Shown: piece by piece, positions 60,228-64,000 of the stretch
Layout of the letters: each line of letters starts with the position of its first letter
Position numbering within the stretch: the stretch's first letter is position 1
Source of the DNA: Gemmatimonadota bacterium
GTDB taxonomy: Bacteria > Gemmatimonadota > Gemmatimonadetes > Gemmatimonadales > Gemmatimonadaceae
NCBI GenBank assembly: GCA_026387915.1
Contig: JAPLKS010000022.1
Coordinates: 248,001-312,000, forward strand
Reading direction: 5' to 3'
DNA length: 64,000 nucleotides
Made by a program: the position numbers and the translations under genes
Notes under the pieces: model-generated
Databases searched by the model: none
Told to the model about the DNA's origin: nothing
What the model saw: the letters and a program-made list of their open reading frames with translations, nothing else

Positions 60228-61353
60228 GATCGTCCTCGAACATCTGTTCGGCAGCAGCACCGACGACCGGGTCTTCGATCATCGCATCTAACTCATAGTT
60301 GATGGCCACGCCGAGTGGATTGAAGTCGGTGGAGCCCACGCGCGTCCAGCGACCATCAATCACGGCGGTTTTGGCGTGCATCATCTCGCCGCCCCATTCC
60401 CAGATGCGCACCTTGTTGCGCAACAACCGATCATAGTACCGGCGCGTCATGCCGTGAATCCACGGATGGTCATAGCGGCTCGGCACCAAGAGTCGCACGT
60501 CCACGCCATCGCGCGCCGCGCCGGCCAGCGCTTCGACCTCCGCAAACGACGGTACGAAATACGCGCTCGCAATCCAAATGGATCGCTGCGCCGCAGCCGC
60601 CTGCAGGTGCAACGCCCGCGCGACCCGCAACCGCCAGGGCTCCCCTTCAATTATTCCGACGAGTGAGGGAATCGCCGTCGCAGGATCGAGGTCTCCGCCG
60701 AACGCGCCGCGCACCAGCTTGCGCAGCTTCCGGCGCGGCTTTTTTTCACCACCGGCAATGGCCCATGTCCGGCGAAAAGCCGATTCGAGGTCGCGCGCAG
60801 CTGGGCCTTTGATGCGCACACAGGTGTCGCGCCACGGCTGCCGGTGGCGGCGGAGCAATCCGTACTGCCACTCTTCACCAATCCCGATGCCGCCCGTAAG
60901 CCCCACATGCCCATCGGCGACGAGCAGCTTCCGGTGATCCCGCGGCAGCAACCCAAACCACGACTTCCAGCCAGGGCGATTGAACACCCGTATGTCCACA
61001 CCGCCACGGCGGAGCTCGTCAAAGAACTTGGCCGGTGTGCCGCGTCGTCCAAGCCAGTCCACCAGTAAGCGAACGTGCACCCCGCGTCGCGCCGCATCGA
61101 GCATCGCGCCGCTGAACCGTTTGCCCACCAGGTCGGCTTTGAAGATGTAGCTCTCCAGACTCACCGATTGCTGCGCGTGCTCAATGATGGCGATCATCGC
61201 GTCAAAGGTCCGCGTGCCATCAGAGTAGAGTTCCACGCGATTGCCCGGGGTCACCCGCGCCGACGCCAACCGCCAGAGGGCGCGCGCAAACGAAGGGCCG
61301 CCGCCCGCCGGTAACGCCGGTGGTGGCGGCGGCGGAACCGTGGGTTCCACCAT
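60196..61353 (-). CDS. Phospholipase D-family protein, cardiolipin synthase-like
   Basis: 385 residues from ATG 61353 (GGAG four bases upstream); ATG 61386 is an alternative. Two HKD motifs: DHRKLLVADGHVGLTGGIGI and MHAKTAVIDGRWTRVGSTDF. The N-terminal Pro-rich stretch replaces the usual membrane segments, so it is a soluble or peripheral form. It probably makes cardiolipin or a related phospholipid from phosphatidylglycerol. Confidence 0.9.
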   Translation of the reverse strand: MVEPTVPPPPPPALPAGGGPSFARALWRLASARVTPGNRVELYSDGTRTFDAMIAIIEHAQQSVSLESYIFKADLVGKRFSGAMLDAARRGVHVRLLVDWLGRRGTPAKFFDELRRGGVDIRVFNRPGWKSWFGLLPRDHRKLLVADGHVGLTGGIGIGEEWQYGLLRRHRQPWRDTCVRIKGPAARDLESAFRRTWAIAGGEKKPRRKLRKLVRGAFGGDLDPATAIPSLVGIIEGEPWRLRVARALHLQAAAAQRSIWIASAYFVPSFAEVEALAGAARDGVDVRLLVPSRYDHPWIHGMTRRYYDRLLRNKVRIWEWGGEMMHAKTAVIDGRWTRVGSTDFNPLGVAINYELDAMIEDPVVGAAAEQMFEDDLRRSRQIRRR

Positions 61354-61468
61354 CCGTCTCCGGCCAGGCCTCAAGGATCCGCTCATATGTGGAGATTGCC
61401 CATTCCCGCACCTGCGCGGAAGCCCCGTACCCACTTGCCTGCGCCACGCGCCTAGGTCATATCATTGT

Positions 61469-62377
61469 ATGCTCAACATTGACCTTACGGGAAAGCGGGC
61501 GCTCGTTGCCGGAGTCGCCGATGATGGCGGGTTCGGATTCGCCATCGCCAAGAGCCTCGCCGAAGCGGGGGCCACCGTCTGTGTGGCCACCTGGCCGCCG
61601 GCGCTCAACATCTTTCTGAACCTCCTCGAGCGCGGCAAAATGGACGAGTCGCGTAAGCTCTCGGACGGCTCGCTCCTGCAGTTCGAACGCATTTATCCGC
61701 TCGACGCCGTCTTCGACACCCTTGCTGACGCGCCAGAGGATGTGCGCACGAACAAGCGGTATAAAGACATTGGCGACTTCTCCATTGACGGCCTGCGCCA
61801 GCGTCTGGTGGACGATTTTGGCGAACAGCCGCTGGATATTGTCGTGCACTCGCTCGCCAATGGGCCCGAAGTCAAAAAATCGCTCTTCGAAGTGAGCCGA
61901 GCCGGGTATCTGGCCGCGGTCAGCGCCAGCGCCTATTCGATGGTCTCACTCGTGCAACGACTTGGACCGATAACGCGGCGCGGCGGGGCCTTTGTATCGC
62001 TCTCGTACCTCGCCAGCCAGCGGGCGGTCCCGGGCTATGGCGGCGGCATGTCGTCCGCAAAGGCAGCGCTCGAAAGCGACACGCACCTCCTCTCGTACGA
62101 GGCTGGGCGTCGCTTTGGCGTGCGGGTGAACACGATCAGCGCGGGACCGCTGGCCTCGCGCGCGGCCAGCGCCATTGGGATCGTTGAGATTTTGGTGAAC
62201 TACTACACCGCCAACTCGCCGCTCACCGATCCGCTCACCGCCGAAGAAGTGGCGTGGGCCGCCACCTTCCTCTGTTCACCGCTCGCAAACGGTATCACAG
62301 GTTCCACCGTCTACGTGGACAAGGGATTCCATGTGATGGGGATTGCCGTGGATCGCGGAACGCCAGGCACGCTGTAA
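61469..62377 (+). CDS. fabI: Enoyl-[acyl-carrier-protein] reductase (NADH) FabI
   Basis: 302 residues from ATG 61469. Rossmann N-terminus GKRALVAGVADDGGFGFAIA, then HSLANGPEVKKSLFEVSRAG and the catalytic region SYLASQRAVPGYGGGMSSAK with the Lys in SSAKAALESD. Length and inserts (LNLLERGKMDESRKL) match the longer, plant-like FabI of Bacteroidetes-type bacteria. Last step of each fatty acid elongation round. Confidence 0.92.
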   Translation: MLNIDLTGKRALVAGVADDGGFGFAIAKSLAEAGATVCVATWPPALNIFLNLLERGKMDESRKLSDGSLLQFERIYPLDAVFDTLADAPEDVRTNKRYKDIGDFSIDGLRQRLVDDFGEQPLDIVVHSLANGPEVKKSLFEVSRAGYLAAVSASAYSMVSLVQRLGPITRRGGAFVSLSYLASQRAVPGYGGGMSSAKAALESDTHLLSYEAGRRFGVRVNTISAGPLASRAASAIGIVEILVNYYTANSPLTDPLTAEEVAWAATFLCSPLANGITGSTVYVDKGFHVMGIAVDRGTPGTL

Positions 62378-62403
62378 GCACAGCGCGACCACGCTCGGTC
62401 GTA

Positions 62404-62432
62404 GGTCGCGCTTGGTCGCGCTAGGTCGCGCG
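62404..62432. repeat. 10-bp tandem repeats in convergent gap
   Basis: ggtcgcgct/g repeats at 62404, 62414 and 62424. Together with GCGCGACC at 62383-62390 they can form an 8-bp hairpin between the fabI and GNAT stops. Confidence 0.7.
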
Positions 62433-62909
62433 CTCCATCATCGTCACGGCCTCGTGGCTGTCCGCGCTTTCGCGGATACCCACCTGCCGAAAGCCAACTT
62501 GTTCGTGAAACGCCGCCGACGCAGGGTTCGCTGGACGAAGGTTGACTTCGAGCACAATGCGTGGCCACTGCGCGCCGACCAGCGTCTGGAGGTCGTGGTA
62601 GATCGCCTGACCAACGCCCTGACCGCGAATCCGATCGGCAACGACCACCCGATCGAGATACAGAAAATCGTCGTACCGAGCGGAGAACCAGTGATAGTTC
62701 TCGCTCCAGTATTTTAGCCCACTTCGCAACGTGAGGACGAAGCCGGCAAGCCCGGCCTCGTCCTCACACACGCGAAAGTGTTCGGCGTGCTCCACCAGCC
62801 ACGCAAACTTTACCGCAGACAGCGCATTCACGTGCGGTGTGGCGCTGTTGTTCAGCGCCAGCACCGCATCGTGATCGGCAGCGACAGCGTCGCGAATATG
62901 CCGCGTCAC
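62421..62909 (-). CDS. GNAT-family N-acetyltransferase
   Basis: 162 residues from GTG 62909, GTGA overlap with the upstream BNR gene. Acetyl-CoA loop DRIRGQGVGQAIYHDLQTLV after YLDRVVVA, then LEVNLRPANPASAAFHEQVG. Substrate unknown. Confidence 0.85.
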   Translation of the reverse strand: MTRHIRDAVAADHDAVLALNNSATPHVNALSAVKFAWLVEHAEHFRVCEDEAGLAGFVLTLRSGLKYWSENYHWFSARYDDFLYLDRVVVADRIRGQGVGQAIYHDLQTLVGAQWPRIVLEVNLRPANPASAAFHEQVGFRQVGIRESADSHEAVTMMERAT

Positions 62910-64000
62910 GCCGCCGTTTTGGGTTTCGGCTTCGTGTCGATCGCCGGCAACCCGTGCTTCTTCAACAACTCGTTGTACCGCGCGAGATCTTCGGCGTAGA
63001 TCTTTCTCATCTTCTTCACCTGCACGTCAAGCTTCCCGTTGAGCTCGCCGAACACCGCTTGCGCCTGCGCCGTGGGACGCCCTGGTGCCGACGACACACT
63101 GCCCGTCAGCGCGGCGAGCTTGTTGTTCAGCTTGATTGGGAAGTTGAGCGGGTCCTGATTGCTCTGATTCTTGATCTGGTACACCTCGGCTTCAACGCCC
63201 GTGATGTTCCCCTTGAGCGGGTCGCCATTGGACGTCAGTTCGCTCTTCGCGGTGGCGTTCGGTGCCTGCTTGATGCGGGCTTCGACCTCACTCTTCACAT
63301 GGCGCATCGAGAGCACGGCTTCGTTCGCTTCCGACACGCGATCACGCACCTTGAGCAAGAACTCGAACTGCGCCAACTGGTCTTCGGCACTCGCCGAGCT
63401 GCGCGGGTCGTTGACCAACTTGAACGTCTGGGTCTGCGCCTTGCCGCCAGCGATCAAGCGCACACTGAACGTGCCCGCCGGGGCGATCGGGCCACGCGTG
63501 TCGCCGGCCCACATAATCAGCCCTGGGAACGTGACGGCATCCGGAAAGCGAAGATTCCACGCAAAAACATTGAGTCCCACCTTATTGCCCGGACGGGGCG
63601 CCGGCGGAGTTGGACGACCACCGTCTTCCTCGTCACCGGTGATCGGCGCCGGCGCGGCCGCACTATCAGGCTTCGACGAGAACGACTTGATGAGCTTCCC
63701 TTTGGCGTCGAGGAAGTCGAGCGTCACATCCTGATTCGGCTGCGACAGCGTGTAGTACACGTTCACGCCACTCGGCGGATTTCCCGCCGCACCGCCACGT
63801 GCACCGCCGCCGCCACGACCGCCCCAGTCCACGCGGTACGTGTCGCGCGGCTTGTAGAGATGCGCTTCCTTGGCCACGGAGGCCGGCGTCACCTGACGGA
63901 GCGGCGAGAGGTCATCGAGCACCCAGAACGACCGACCGTGCGTCGCCGCAATCAAGTCCCCTTCCTTGATCGTCAGATCGTGCACGGGCACCATCGGCAT
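62906..64000 (-). CDS. VPS10/sortilin-like BNR 'glycosyl hydrolase', C-terminal part (cut by window edge)
   Basis: The frame is open to the window edge; the N-terminus lies beyond 64000. The visible 364 residues match the C-terminal region of large exported BNR/sortilin-type proteins often annotated as glycosyl hydrolases: DLIAATHGRSFWVLDDLSPL, then a Gly-rich stretch, LNVFAWNLRFPDAVTFPGLI and MWAGDTRGPIAPAGTFSVRL. The beta-propeller itself is outside the window. Ends KPKPKTAA. Function unproven; families with this layout are common in Gemmatimonadota and Acidobacteriota. Confidence 0.85.
   Translation of the reverse strand: MPMVPVHDLTIKEGDLIAATHGRSFWVLDDLSPLRQVTPASVAKEAHLYKPRDTYRVDWGGRGGGGARGGAAGNPPSGVNVYYTLSQPNQDVTLDFLDAKGKLIKSFSSKPDSAAAPAPITGDEEDGGRPTPPAPRPGNKVGLNVFAWNLRFPDAVTFPGLIMWAGDTRGPIAPAGTFSVRLIAGGKAQTQTFKLVNDPRSSASAEDQLAQFEFLLKVRDRVSEANEAVLSMRHVKSEVEARIKQAPNATAKSELTSNGDPLKGNITGVEAEVYQIKNQSNQDPLNFPIKLNNKLAALTGSVSSAPGRPTAQAQAVFGELNGKLDVQVKKMRKIYAEDLARYNELLKKHGLPAIDTKPKPKTAA

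Overview
The window is a dense, GC-rich bacterial chromosome segment. It holds about 58 recognisable protein genes, one tRNA, one complete insertion sequence and several regulatory RNAs. Many exported peptidases and amidohydrolases with signal peptides, a sortilin/VPS10-type BNR 'glycosyl hydrolase', a TonB receptor, frequent GTG starts and many 4-bp ATGA/GTGA gene overlaps suggest a Gram-negative heterotroph of the Gemmatimonadota type. The phylum is inferred from gene content and was not tested.

Left part (1-9.4 kb): the end of a gamma-glutamyltransferase; a DinB-family protein; two M20/AbgB-like exported amidohydrolase paralogues flanking a small secreted protein and a TonB-dependent receptor. 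The second paralogue is broken near its 3' end by a complete IS3-family element (IS407-like). Its last 40 codons survive beyond the element.

9.4-31 kb: a Uma2-type nuclease; a three-gene coupled operon for a 2-oxoacid:acceptor oxidoreductase (GltD-like FAD/Fe-S subunit, KorA, KorB); a molybdopterin oxidoreductase; two tandem paralogous secreted proteins; AlaX; YhhN; a CDF transporter coupled to an O-antigen ligase; a nucleotide pyrophosphatase overlapping an acyl-CoA ligase; and exported M20 and M1 peptidases followed by a DUF411 protein. tRNA-Asn follows.

32-39 kb: a leftward efflux operon (TolC-like, membrane fusion, RND pump, PII-like protein, DUF2892) with an ArsR regulator at its end. 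Its promoter is near-consensus and overlaps an A/T inverted repeat.

38.9-42.2 kb is the most interesting region. A promoter is followed by an RNA that closely resembles a SAM-II riboswitch, an adjoining intrinsic terminator with a possible antiterminator, a very short Met/Cys-rich ORF, and a second terminator whose 5' arm can pair with a segment just after the Met codons. Downstream lie a MoaD/ThiS sulfur carrier, a MoeB/ThiF-rhodanese activating enzyme and a threonine-synthase-like PLP enzyme. I infer a SAM- and possibly Met-regulated sulfur-carrier route to a sulfur amino acid. A YeiH-type transporter lies convergently next to it.

43-53 kb: EttA, an S9 peptidase, a GT39-like membrane glycosyltransferase, an orphan CheZ, and a CcdA/DsbD-like plus thioredoxin-like plus alpha/beta-hydrolase operon.

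52.6-60.2 kb is an N-acyl amino acid locus. A leftward coupled operon (D-aminoacylase-like lipoprotein, GntR, two PAP2 phosphatases, 2'-5' RNA ligase-like) diverges from a rightward operon (GNAT, N-acylamino acid racemase/OSBS-like, M20 deacylase). A GntR-type palindrome lies between them. The rightward set matches the known logic for converting D- to L-amino acids through N-acyl intermediates.

The right end holds a phospholipase D/cardiolipin synthase, FabI, a GNAT protein and the C-terminal part of a BNR/VPS10 protein that runs off the window.
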